This document shows, piece after piece, positions 43,480-53,791 of a stretch of DNA of 64,000 nucleotides. This DNA is from Earliella scabrosa. Taxonomy: Eukaryota > Basidiomycota > Agaricomycetes > Polyporales > Polyporaceae. The translations under genes were made by a program, and so were the position numbers. Below the pieces are notes generated by a model that worked only from the letters and a program-made list of their open reading frames with translations, was not told the origin of the DNA and ran no database searches. The DNA lies in contig JABYQQ010000032.1 of NCBI GenBank assembly GCA_022605405.1, forward strand, positions 77,001 to 141,000, in the 5' to 3' direction. Numbering within the stretch: position 1 is the stretch's first letter; each line of letters starts with the position of its first letter.

Positions 43480-46400
43480 ATGGACAAGTTCGCCACGCTC
43501 GAGCCCGTGCGGCTCTACAATGCACCCACTCCGTCCACCTCGTCTGGGTCTGCACCCTCCTCCAATCGTTTCTCATTCCACAAACCAGCCGCACTTCCGG
43601 TCTCCTCGCACTCGCGCACAAAAAGCTACGCCCCGTTCCAGCTCATCGGCAGACTTCCTGTCGATCTTCACATCACCGTCCTCACCCACCTCGCTGTGCC
43701 CGACATCCCCGCCTATGCCCGCTGCTCTCGTGCCCTCGGCAATCTCGCGAAGGACGAGCGTGTCTGGGAGGCTCGCTGGAAGGCATTTGGCGTCGACAAA
43801 CACAACCTAGACGACGTCCTTGATGCCCTCGACGAGAAGGTCAAAGTTCAGAACGGCCTTGACAAGACCCAAGCTCCTCCCACTCTCGCGACCGACAGCG
43901 TCGACGATGAGTTCGGCGATTTTGCGTCTATCAATGCCCAAGCGGGCGAGATGGGCGATTTCGTCGGTGCGTTCAGTCTCTCCACACCGCGCACACCAGC
44001 TGGGTTTCCCCCACTGTCCACGAAGTCATGTCGCGCACTCTACATACGTGCCCACACGCTCCTCAAGCCTCTCATCCCCGCTCTGTCCTCACCTCCGCAT
44101 GCTGTTCTCTCCAACCTGTTCCCCTCGCCCGCCCCGTCTTTGCGACATCAAGCCCACACCCTCCGTCTTCTGTCTCTCTTCCTCTCTCCAAGTGTCAAGC
44201 CTCTCCGGAATTGGGAGACGCTCAGCGCAGCTCTCCGCGCCGCAGTAGATCGTTTCGAGGACGGTCTCTTAACTGCCTTCGATGTCGCCGACGGAAAGGA
44301 TGACGAAAAGGGCATGGCCGAGGCTGCGCAGGCCAGCTGGGAAGTCTGGGACGGTTCCGGACGCGAATGGGAACTAGGGAAGGTCTGGGCCGAGAAACGC
44401 GAGATATTCTACGAGCAGAGCAAATGGAAGCCGCTTGACAATTTCACGTACGTCCTCCTGGGCTTCGTGCGCCAGTCATGTCCTGACCTACGAACAGTAA
44501 CGACTCTCAACTCGACTTCACGCCGATGGACGAGTTCATCGCGGAGATTCTGGCTGCGCTGCAAGAGCATGGCACGCGCGCAGTCCGCGTGTTTCCGCCA
44601 GAATCCCACGTGTTGCTCTCCTTTGCAGACCGATTAGCGAACGAAGTGGTGAGTCCGCCTGTCCTTCGCAGAGTGGTCGGTGCCGACATGAATCTGATGA
44701 CAGGTAGGCGAATACACATCCTCTCTCCTCACCCGCGCGCGCGAAATCTCGAATGAGATATACCTCAAAGCCGCCGCCGCGAGCTTCAAGGAGGCATGGC
44801 GGATGGTCGATACCATCGTGCAGGTTGCTGCCACCCGGCCCGAGTACCAGCTCCCGAAAACCAAGGTAGAGGATGTGGTGTAGGTCGACTGCCCCTGCTC
44901 TCCGTACATAACATACTGAGTATTCGCAGATATCGGATGTTCGAACCGAACATGGACGAGTACCTTGACGAGGAGATCGAATTTGTCAAACAGAGCTTTG
45001 AAATGACTTGTCGCTCTTGGGAGAATCAAGTGAGAATCGCTATCGCTTCCTCGTAGCACCTTGGGTTGCTTACCCTCTGCAGGTCTCGGACCACAAAGTA
45101 GCAGCGGGCACCCCGGCGAACACTGAGCACGCGCGTTTCCTCGGCTCGCATAATCCTGCACAGGTCAAGCGAACCGTACTGGCCTCATTCACTGACGTCC
45201 TGCTCCTCCCTGTGACTATCGTGCCGCGTGCGGTAGGAGCGGCGATTACGACTGGTAGTACCGCCGCCGTACAAGGGATCCAAATGCTTAATCCGCAACG
45301 ATGGGGAGCAACGTCGACTGGCCGTACCTCCTCCTGGAATGCGAACGGCCGTAACGGCTATGTGCGCGACTTCGAGAAGGGCGGCGACGGGATGCTCTTC
45401 GATATCGGTGCAGATGACGACGACGATGCCGACGAGACAAATGAGAAGGCGAGTGATAAGCAGACCCCCCGCTGTAAGTCAATGATTATCTGCTATTCCA
45501 CGTCGTCCCTAACCCTTCCGTGCAGCCTCATTGACCGTGTCAACGACGACTACCGAAGACTCGAGTAGCACCGCTCCCACATCTCTCCAGTCTACACGCG
45601 TGTCCACTCCGAATCCGCCTGCATTAGACAACCTAGACCTCTTGCTGTCCTTGGACGTCGCTCTCGAACTCATTCACGCAGACCGCGACTCGCTCAAGCG
45701 CGCAGAAACCTTTTCTGGATATCCTGGCACATACGGACACCGGGTGCGCGACACGATTGAAGAAATCTTCGTTCTCATGCTCCAAGCATTGGGAGATCGT
45801 CATATCAAGCCCGGCTTCCAGACGTATGTTGTCGGCGTTTCCGAGCGCGTGGCCTGACAACTGATCCAACGCAGGGCAATCGAGCAGATGAGATCCTACA
45901 AGCCTGCCGAGCACGATGAGACGAAAAGCGTAGCGCCGCTACTCCAATTCTTCGAGCTGGTGCACATCGGAGACACGATGCAGTCGATGATCCAGGTCTA
46001 CTTCGACAAAGAGCTGGCGAGTATAGCGGTTATAATGTCTACGGTAATACACCCGCTGATGAATCACGCGCTTAGGCCCCCCACATAGACCGTCACGACT
46101 TCCTGAATACCGTTGTTCGAGAGAAGAAGCATTTTGAGGACGTGCTAGACGATAGTGTCGCTGCAGGGCTGAACGCGGCCACAGACGCGCTGATGAATCA
46201 GGTATGTTCGTGCGAAGGGCTTCTCTAGCGACTCGAACTCATCCCCATGCCTAGGTGGAACATATCATCCAAACGCTGACAAAGCCTCGGGAATATTACC
46301 CGCCGGAGGACAGCCCTTTGGAGCTTGGGCCTACGGCGGGCTGCCGTGAGGCGATTAAGTGCTTACAGATGCACTGCCAGTTGCTCAAGGGCAGTACGAG

Positions 46401-46893
46401 CAAAGAAGTGCTAGAGGTGTTCTATCAAGAGGTCGGGATCCGGCTGATTGCGTAAGTTCAGTCATCCAAGGTACTGCGGCGCGCCTGACATCTATGGACG
46501 CAGCATCCTTCAAAAGCACATCAAGCGACAAATCATCTCCTTGAGCGGCGGGTTCCAGGTGATTGCGGACCTGAATGCCTATCACACCTTCATCACGTCG
46601 CTGCGTGTTGCAAGCATCACGTCCGAGTTCGCATATCTGAAGATGCTGGGACATGTCTACGTCGTTGAGGACGCAAAGGATCTTGCGCAGATTGTGAGGG
46701 ACGTGACGCGGTACGGCGGTGCATATCGACCCGAGGTGCGTGCTTTGTCCGCTGTGAGGTGTTCATGTTGCTGAGCGTGTGGCAGGATATATACGAGTTC
46801 ATTCAGCGGCGGTCAGACTGGAAGAAGATTGAGAAGACGGTGGACAAGACGATGTACAACCTCTCGTTCAAAGAGGACTGCCTTGTCTGTTGA
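43480..46893 (+). CDS. RCY1: Recyclin-1: F-box plus Sec10-like exocyst domain
   Basis: Controls endocytic recycling and polarised secretion; yeast Rcy1 and S. pombe Pof6 share this architecture. ATG at 43480 (MDKFATLEPVRLYNAP); about nine exons. An F-box lies at about residues 45-95 (IGRLPVDLHITVLTHLAVPD, then CSRALGNLAKDERVWEARW). The rest matches the Sec10-like region: TPMDEFIAEILAALQEHG, ISNEIYLKAAAASFKEAW, VYRMFEPNMDEYLDEEIEFV, VKRTVLASFTDVLLLP, LLSLDVALELIHADRDSL, LLQFFELVHIGDTMQSMIQ, DFLNTVVREKKHFEDVLDDS, SLSGGFQVIADLNAYHTF and DIYEFIQRRSDWKKIEKTVD. A disordered Asp/Thr-rich linker lies near 45400-45620. The protein ends KEDCLVC, a CaaX-like box, in keeping with the C-terminal prenylation box of yeast Rcy1. 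Some splice junctions are approximate. Confidence 0.9.
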
Positions 46894-47089
46894 CCGGTGC
46901 GCGGCCCGGCTGCCCGCGTGACGTCACGCTGCTCCGGCGCAGCGCAGACGCCGGCTGTGGGCTGTCCTTATAGTGCTGCTCTCTGCCTCTGCCTCCGCCG
47001 CTCGCTCCTTGACTTATCCACACCTCTCATCGCGCCGCGCCGCTCGACTATTCGTTGCTTTGCCACACCCCAACCACTCCTCTTGCTCC

Positions 47090-47600
47090 ATGTCCATCCC
47101 CGAGTTCTCCCTCCGCCTCCAGAAAGGTGCGCGCGCACGCCGCTCATACCTGCATCCGATAACGACCGTACTCACACATGCTCCGTTCAGGCATCACCGG
47201 TGGCTTCGCGCCCCCTCGCCCGAGCGCGATCGTTACCATCACGGGTCTTCCGACCCAGAACCTGCTCAACATCACCAGCGCAGTCCGCCCGGATGGAACG
47301 CCATCCCTCCAAGATGCCGTCCCAAAGTCCATTTCCGCGCAGGATGAGCACACCGTCACGCTTGTCAACGAGCTTCGCAGCATCCTCCAGTCCATCCCCA
47401 CCGAATCCCCACCAGGGAGCCAGGACATCTACGGTCTTGACACCAGCATCGCCTTTGGGTCCGAGGACTTCATGTGGCAGAATGGTGGCCCGCAGGGATG
47501 CGGCGGTGGAGAGAGCTCGGTGCAGCCTACCGAGGAGCAGAAGGCCAAGTTCAAGCGTGCGGTGGAGATTGTGCAGGAGCTGCAGTCAAAGAACGCATGA
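47090..47600 (+). CDS. 148-aa conserved-looking protein of unknown function
   Basis: Exons 47090-47126 and 47191-47600 join in frame (MSIPEFSLRLQK-GITGGFAPPRPSAI...). The protein is 148 aa with no signal peptide or membrane segment. After a beta-like part (AIVTITGLPTQNLLNITSAV, ...EHTVTLVNELRSILQSIPTE) comes an acidic Gly-rich stretch (FGSEDFMWQNGGPQGCGGGE) and a C-terminal helix (TEEQKAKFKRAVEIVQELQS). I do not recognise the family. The clean splice sites and the compact promoter following the recyclin stop support a real gene. Confidence 0.75.
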
Positions 47601-47798
47601 GGCATCATAGGACAATGGCATTGCAACCCGATCCGGTGAGATCGTGTGTATCATCGTGTACTATCGTGCCGCCTGTTTGTACCAACCGCTATGCTTCGGG
47701 AAGGAATGTTGCAGGATGTGGATCGAGGTTATGGGACAGAACACAGTGCGTGACAGCAAAACAGCAGCAAGAAAGCAGACAACATACGGTAGCTAGGA

Positions 47799-49367
47799 TC
47801 AGGCCTTCGTCTCATCGCCCCCCTTGGACACGCCAACGACCGCGCCTCCTTCCCGTAACAAGCTGTCCTTCGCTTCGTTCAGAGTCTTCTCCCGACCCGC
47901 GAGCACCGTCCGATGCTCAGAGATCGTGGTGTGAAGCGACGCATACAAAGACAACTTCGCGCTATCCGGCATGGTCAACGATCGCTCTGCGATCCAGAGG
48001 ATGGCACGTACGTCATGTGGTCCTTGACCTGAGTGCATTGTCAGCATGAGAATGCGCGGTGGGGTATGGTAACGCACAAAGTCGACCATCTTCGCAAATC
48101 TCTCCGAGAGTTCTGTGGGGAGGGGACAGCATGAGGACGCTCTAGCGGTGGAGAGAAGAGAGGCGTACCATCGGCACCTCGGGTCCACTCCTCCACCGAG
48201 CACTCGGCCCATTTCTTCCTCGCTTGTTCGTATGCGTCCGCGTGTGCCTCCACGTAAATGTCTAGGTCTTGCCCCAATAACTTGTACAGAGCTTGCTTCG
48301 AGTCGGTATCTCCGTTGACCTTCTGACTGTCTTGATGGATCACAGGCACAGGTTGGGCCGGAGGAGTCGCACGCGCGAACTCGCTTCCAGCAGAGTAACG
48401 CGCAGGGGTAGCCCGACCACTGAAGGGCATCGCGTACTCGTCCTGCACGCATATAGCCATAGATAAACGCAAAGCGCAAGATACGCACCTGGTGATTGGA
48501 CATCTTGTACCTCTTCGCTCCTATTCCATACTCGTACTCTCCGTCCTCCTCAACGGCACGTTCCACACGCTTCATAGTCCTCCGTAAACCCTGAGTGTAG
48601 TGTCCGTCCTCGTGTTCGTGATCACGGAAGTCGTCCGGATACTCGCCAGAGAAAGTGCCCTGAGGATCAGTCATTGGAGGACCCATTTGCTGGACTTTGC
48701 GAGGGCTGGTGCCTTCGTCTTCCTCCTCGACCTCATGGATACTCGCCAGAGAGGGATGGGAAGCCGTGCGAGAGCGATGAGCAGGAGCGAGGGGGGCCTC
48801 CAAGAAGCGGAACGAGTCAGATGGCTTGCCCTGCATGTCTTGGCAGTCTGCGAGCCCAGGGTCATCGAAGGAAGTGCCTATATGCGCTTTGTTCGAGCTG
48901 AGATCGCCCGGTTCTGTGAGCTGCTGAGCCTGAGCCGGGGCCGGAGGTGCGCGGAAGTTGTTCATCGAGATCATGCCAGAGCTTGGGAAGAATGGGGAGG
49001 ATGGACGAGGAGCAGCAAGATGCTTGTGCTGAGCAGACGAGAATGGCTTTGGAGCGCGAGGGGCAGCGTCAACAGAGGAGCGAGACCTAGGCGGCCGAGC
49101 ATTGAGCGGGCTATGAGGACCGTTCCTCGCCTTGCCGAGTGCGGCGACGTTGAGGGGCTTGAACGATGCAGGAGACGTCTGTGCACCGGGTTGATCAATC
49201 GTGTTGGGCGAGGGAAGACGCTGCTCGGTGTTGAGTGTATGCGCATCGGGGTTGAGGAGACCGTTAGGACGAAAGGCTTCGTATGCGACAGGCGAAGCAG
49301 GCTTGTCGGCAGCATTGGGGTCGACGCGCGAAGGAGGCCGGGGAACGAAGGGAGCTCTCGCGCTCAT
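47799..49367 (-). CDS. Disordered protein with C-terminal helical domain
   Basis: ATG at 49367 (MSARAPFVPRPPSRVDPNAA). The first exon (to about 48505) is Pro/Ser/Arg-rich and disordered, with an acidic stretch (IHEVEEEDEGTSPRKVQ) and GEYEYGIGAKRYKMSNHQ. Later exons form a helical region: LYKLLGQDLDIYVEAHADAY, RKKWAECSVEEWTRGADELS, RFAKMVDFVKDH, ILWIAERSLTMPDSAKLSLY. The frame ends VSKGGDETKA at 47799. The EEWxxxxxEL...F pattern is faintly like the C-terminal domain of Ecm11 (meiotic synaptonemal complex), but I cannot support that assignment. It shares a 237-bp divergent promoter region with the proteasome gene at 49605. Confidence 0.75.
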   Translation of the reverse strand: MSARAPFVPRPPSRVDPNAADKPASPVAYEAFRPNGLLNPDAHTLNTEQRLPSPNTIDQPGAQTSPASFKPLNVAALGKARNGPHSPLNARPPRSRSSVDAAPRAPKPFSSAQHKHLAAPRPSSPFFPSSGMISMNNFRAPPAPAQAQQLTEPGDLSSNKAHIGTSFDDPGLADCQDMQGKPSDSFRFLEAPLAPAHRSRTASHPSLASIHEVEEEDEGTSPRKVQQMGPPMTDPQGTFSGEYPDDFRDHEHEDGHYTQGLRRTMKRVERAVEEDGEYEYGIGAKRYKMSNHQVRILRFAFIYGYMRAGRVRDALQWSGYPCALLCWKRVRACDSSGPTCACDPSRQSEGQRRYRLEASSVQVIGARPRHLRGGTRGRIRTSEEEMGRVLGGGVDPRCRWYASLLSTARASSCCPLPTELSERFAKMVDFVRYHTPPRILMLTMHSGQGPHDVRAILWIAERSLTMPDSAKLSLYASLHTTISEHRTVLAGREKTLNEAKDSLLREGGAVVGVSKGGDETKA

Positions 49368-49604
49368 CGTGCTCGGAGTGTCTGGCGCCGTCGGGGTCGC
49401 TCTTGCTCGTCGTGGTCGCGGTCGAAGGTCAAGGAGCAAGCAAAGTCGGAAGAGCCGAGTAGCAAACGCGGGATGCGGGCCGGCCGCAGAAGCGCCTCCT
49501 CCAAGTGACGCGTCCCAACGCGCGTCGCGAGTTGAGCCTCTTCGGAGTCTCCTCCTTCGTCTTGTACTTCGTCCTCATCGTTCTCCTCCCCAGCATTCTC
49601 CATC

Positions 49605-50310
49605 ATGGATATCTCGTTCGCTCTCACTGGCAAAGGCTATGTGATCGTTGCCGCGGACACGACGGCCGCGCGGTCAATCGTGAAGATGAAGGTCGACGAG
49701 GACAAGATCAAAGTCCTCAGCCCCCACCTCCTCATGGCCTACTCCGGCGAGCCAGGTGAGTCGCTGCTACTTTCTATGTATGGACCTACGAGCGATCTGA
49801 CGTTCTGTATAGGCGATACCGTTCAGTTTGCCGAGTATATCGAGCGCAACATCCGACTCTACCAGATCCGCAACACCTATGCCCTCCGTCCACCATCTGC
49901 CGCCTCATGGATTCGCCGCACTCTCGCGGACTCCCTGCGCTCGCGTCGGCCATACGCAGTCAATCTCCTTGTCGGAGGATACGACACCAGCACGCATACA
50001 CCCCATCTGTACTGGGTAGATTATCTCGGTACCATGACGGAGGTGCCGTTCGCCGCTCACGGGTACGGCGCGTACTTTGCGCTCAGTTTGCTGGACCGGT
50101 ACGTGTCCATGCTCATATCACCCTTCTCTACCCGTGTACCCATGAGGGTCGTTGCTTCGCAGATACCACGACCCCGAAGCGCCGCTAGAGGAGGGCCTTG
50201 CCACGCTCCGGAGGTGTCTCGACGAGGTAGCTAAGCGATTGGTCGTGACACCAGAGAAGTACAAGGTCAAGGTGGTGGACAAGGATGGCGTGCGGGAGAT
50301 TGAGATCTGA
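49605..50310 (+). CDS. PRE1: 20S proteasome beta-4 subunit (Pre1/PSMB2)
   Basis: Exons 49605-49755, 49813-50098 and 50163-50310 give 194 aa, the normal size. It starts MDISFALTGKGYVIVAADTT, with AARSIVKMKVDEDKIKVLSP and LLMAYSGEPGDTVQFAEYIE typical of the non-catalytic beta-4 subunit, which lacks an N-terminal catalytic Thr and a propeptide. NLLVGGYDTSTHTPHLYWVD, YLGTMTEVPFAAHGYGAYFA and RCLDEVAKRLVVTPEKYKVK complete the fold. It acts as a structural subunit of the proteasome core. Human PSMB2 and yeast Pre1 are the orthologue group. Confidence 0.95.
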
Positions 50311-50945
50311 AGGTCTGTGGGGCCATCAGTCAATGTTCTTTGTTGTACGTCCAGCCATGCTTAACCCTTTCCCTCGCAATTCTGACTCACATCCCACCCC
50401 TAGTGGTCTGTATGTGACAATATACAGTGTGCCGCACGCGCCACACTTGTTTCTCGTGTTCCATTGGTGATCACGTACCATCAGTATGTGTGCTCCGGTT
50501 AGGCAAACAGCGATCCGTGCGAGATAGTGCGTTACTGGAACCAACGATATCAAATGCGCATCTTGTATGCGAGCGTAGTGCAACCACACCGTTGCATGCT
50601 CCGATGTATGTATGTGTACGATTGGTAATTAAAACAATGTGTCTCCACGTCTCGGCTGTGCCTTTACCCACTTGGCGTACGCACATTCGTGCCCATACAA
50701 GATGTTGGTCTCCCAATCGCCAGCGACAGGACATGGATGATGCGTCGGAGGTCTGTTTCCTCGGGACTCGGGAGATGCCGCCATGAGACTCTGGTTAGGG
50801 TCTGAATCCATAGTTGGTCGCCCGCGTACTACGTTGACGACGGCCCCTTCAAGTTTGGAAGCCAGAGGGGAAGCGCAAGTGCCGTACCATAGACAAGCAG
50901 GAGTATCGACTGACATGACTCCCTTACACAGATACGCATATCAAT

Positions 50946-51478
50946 ATGTCCGACGGGAGCCAAATAAATGCGTTGAAGAGTCGGAAGCGAGGAGACTATC
51001 CATTCTTTCTCTCCTACCGCACTCGCTGGTGAGCGTTCTCGTCAATTGCATCCCAAGGTCTTGCTCCGACCGATAGTGACAACTTCACAGGATTGACAAT
51101 GATCAATACTCGCACATTAACAACTCTGTCTACTACCATCTTTTCGACTCTGTTGTCAACACCTACCTCATCAAAAACGCCAATTTGTCTCCCGCGCAAT
51201 CTCCACACATAGGCCTCGTCGTCTCCTCGTACTCCCATTTCTTCTCACCTCTCTCCTTCCCAGCGGTCCTCGACCTCGGTCTCCGAGTTGCAAAGCTCGG
51301 GTCGAGCTCCGTCTCATACGAGATTGCCGTCTTCGAGGAAAACTCCGATACCCCGAGTGTAGTCGGGGGCTATACGCACGTCTTCGTCGAACGGGCCTCC
51401 CGGAAGAGCGCACCCCTGTCAGCCGAGACTCGTGCTGGGCTTGAGAAGCTTCTCACTACTCCTGTATCCAAGCTGTGA
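50946..51478 (+). CDS. Hotdog-fold acyl-CoA thioesterase (4HBT type)
   Basis: Exons 50946-51028 and 51091-51478 give 156 aa. The joined start MSDGSQINALKSRKRGDYPF leads into FLSYRTRW across the intron, then IDNDQYSHINNSVYYHLFDS, the D-x-Q-x-H-x-N-N catalytic motif of 4-hydroxybenzoyl-CoA thioesterase-like proteins. VVNTYLIKNANL and SSYSHFFSPLSFPAVLDLGL, then GSSSVSYEIAVFEE and GGYTHVFVER, complete one hotdog domain. There is no targeting signal. Substrate unknown; related fungal proteins act on medium- or long-chain acyl-CoA. The intron phase (Trp codon split) gives strong support for the first exon. Confidence 0.88.
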
Positions 51479-51554
51479 CCCACGAGACGCGTAGACATAT
51501 ACCAAATCAGTCAATGCTCCATGTCTGTCCTAGGCCAAGAACACGACACATCGA

Positions 51555-53402
51555 TCAAGTGCTCAACATCTTCCTCTGAACATGACTCGCAAAGCTCTCG
51601 AATAACGCCCTGTCTGTTCCCTTGACCCAATCAATTACCACCACGGTTCCCGATTCACCCCGTGCAGCCTCGCGCTCGCATCTTATCCGACAGACCAGCT
51701 GTATATCCACAGGAGCCCCGTCTTCTACTTGCATCGCTTCCTGCTTCTTCCTTCGTGCAGCCCGCGACCAGGTGTTTCCGGTCGACGACACAACGACATC
51801 TACGCCTGCCGCCAGCCGTGCTGTTACAGACACGCCGGGTATAGATGCAAGCACCGACGATAGTCTCGGCGCAATCTCTGCCACATTCGTTTCCCGAGGA
51901 AGTGGCTGGTGTAGCGTGTTCCGTGGAGGCATAATGCTCTGCAGCCCATGGTGCGACAGCCTTCCTATGCCCTGCGCGCCCGAGCTTTCAGTGATCAGTG
52001 ATCAAAGAGCTGAAGCATGGCACCCACGTCAGGCAGGCGGGTGCTGCCAAATGACCACGCAATAACCCATCGCCTTGTCTGCCCCTGCACGAGCTCCGTG
52101 ATGGCATATTTGTCGACCTTGTTCTCGCGCAGGAGTTGGACAATGTGCGTCAGAGTCGACATCTTTCCGAGCATTGAGGTGAACCACCTGCACGTCCGTG
52201 ATTAGGGTCATTCATTGTTGACGGGGATCTGGCAAGATGTCGTACCTGCACTTGTTTCGTAGGCCCAAGCTCTCCATCAACATCCTCCCGACGAACGCGG
52301 CTTCCCCTCCCGGCGTGATCATCTCCGTATCGGCACCCGTGCACACCTGGAGCTGTATCAGGGTGTACCTTCGAAGCCCAGCGCGGAGAAACCTACAGCG
52401 TTCGGCTCGAACTCCTTCGCCTCTGCAGACTGTATCACATCCTCCCGACTGCTGTAGAACGGCGGGTTGCACATGGTGAAGTCATACTGTGTATCGCTGG
52501 CCCTTCATCAGCAAAGTGGGTTCCCCCGCTCCCGAGCTCCATCGTACCTCTGAAACAGTGGCAGGAGGATCGGGTCATCAGGCACCGCACGTACGAGAGC
52601 GATTCGATCCTGCAGGCGGTTCGCATCGATGTTGCGCGCAGCGCTCTGCAAAGACATATCGTCGACCTCTACGCGTGTTGGTGAGTACGCTCGAGGACCC
52701 GACTCGTCCGGGGCCGTCACTTCTCGTACCTGTCGCGGTGAAGACCCAATTCGAATGTGTACTGCAACCAAGGAGGGGGTATATCGCGGAGGCACCTGTT
52801 CCGCTGAGGACAAACATCACCTCCACGTTGCTTGCAAGTCGAACACGGACTCACATGTCCAATCCCCGGACTATCCGTTCGGAGTCCTGCTCTGGGTCAG
52901 CGAGCAACACAGCCTGTATGACATCTTCAAGCCACAGTATGTAATTCAGCCTACAGGAGTAGTGGCTCGCTGTGAGCGCAAACAGGCATGCAGCGGTAGA
53001 CGTCGCTCACCTATTCGGAACCTGGTGCGCTAAGCAGGTCAATCAAGCCATCGCGTAGGGCTAGCACGTCATCCATACCGGAGGACAGAGTCTTCCTGGC
53101 GGAAGCTCCATCTTCAAACCGAAATCCCGCTGCAGTATAGCCTCGGTTAGTCGCCTGTCGTACCACAGAGTCAGCCTTCACAGATCTGGGTCAGAGAGAG
53201 ACAGCGAACCTCTGCGACGCTTCGTCCTTGAAGTCGATCGTCGCCGGTCCGTTGGGAGTCTGCAAGACACTGGAACGCCAATCCATTAAACGCGTCGTCG
53301 TTACAACACGCGCATAGCACCTTACTGGGGTTTCAGAGGAGGATATGCCGCGGCCAACGCGAGAAAGTCGGGTGGGTTGCGGTACGGACTGCGTGGATGC
53401 AT
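51555..53402 (-). CDS. METTL16: METTL16-family RNA m6A methyltransferase
   Basis: SAM-dependent adenine N6-methyltransferase; human METTL16 and S. pombe Mtl16 modify U6 snRNA. It starts MHPRSPYRNPPDFLALAAAY at 53402 and has about nine exons. Markers in order: [48 protein letters not shown], a class I SAM-binding segment (RGLDIGTGASAIYPLLG, with the intron inside DI/GTGAS), VDDMSLQSAARNIDANRL, the catalytic NPPFYSS, TGADTEMITPGGEAAFVGRM, WFTSMLGKMSTLTHIVQLL and GQTRRWVIAWSFG. A further C-terminal part (IMPPRNTLHQPLPRETN to RKMLST) corresponds to the fungal end of the protein. The psilocybin N-methyltransferase PsiM evolved from this family, but the RNA-type NPPF motif and the lack of a psi cluster here indicate a housekeeping copy. 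Confidence 0.9.
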
Positions 53403-53791
53403 GCTCTCGTTCACGGGCCTGGGTGCTCTTCTGTCGTGTCTGCCTGATGGAAGAACATTCAACGTTTGGTTGAGTGCTAAAAACGCATAGCTTGGGACCT
53501 ACTAGGTGAACAGATACCTGACGGTGGTCAGCGAAGGGAAGGTACTTATGTAGCGCTTACAGGTGGGCCAAAGCCTTGGCTACAACTCTGATTGAGATCC
53601 CATCGTGCGATGACACCGATGACGCAATCCCCTTAATGACATGAAAACCTTCTTCAACATTTCGACCCTGAGATTATCGCTACATAGGATGTACCAGAAC
53701 ATATCAAGACCAAAAACAGCGACAACGGAAGGAGGGAGGTATCACAGAAGGCCCTGGGAAAACAGGTATCGCGAGGTCGCCCATATACCAT
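53403..53791. other. Intergenic region
   Basis: Lies upstream of METTL16 (promoter, minus strand) and downstream of the next minus-strand gene. No gene seen. Confidence 0.45.

Noticed and set aside
48600..49508. 302-codon plus-strand frame opposite the disordered protein gene
   Set aside because: Antisense to the minus-strand exon; Arg/Ser-rich composition without motifs.
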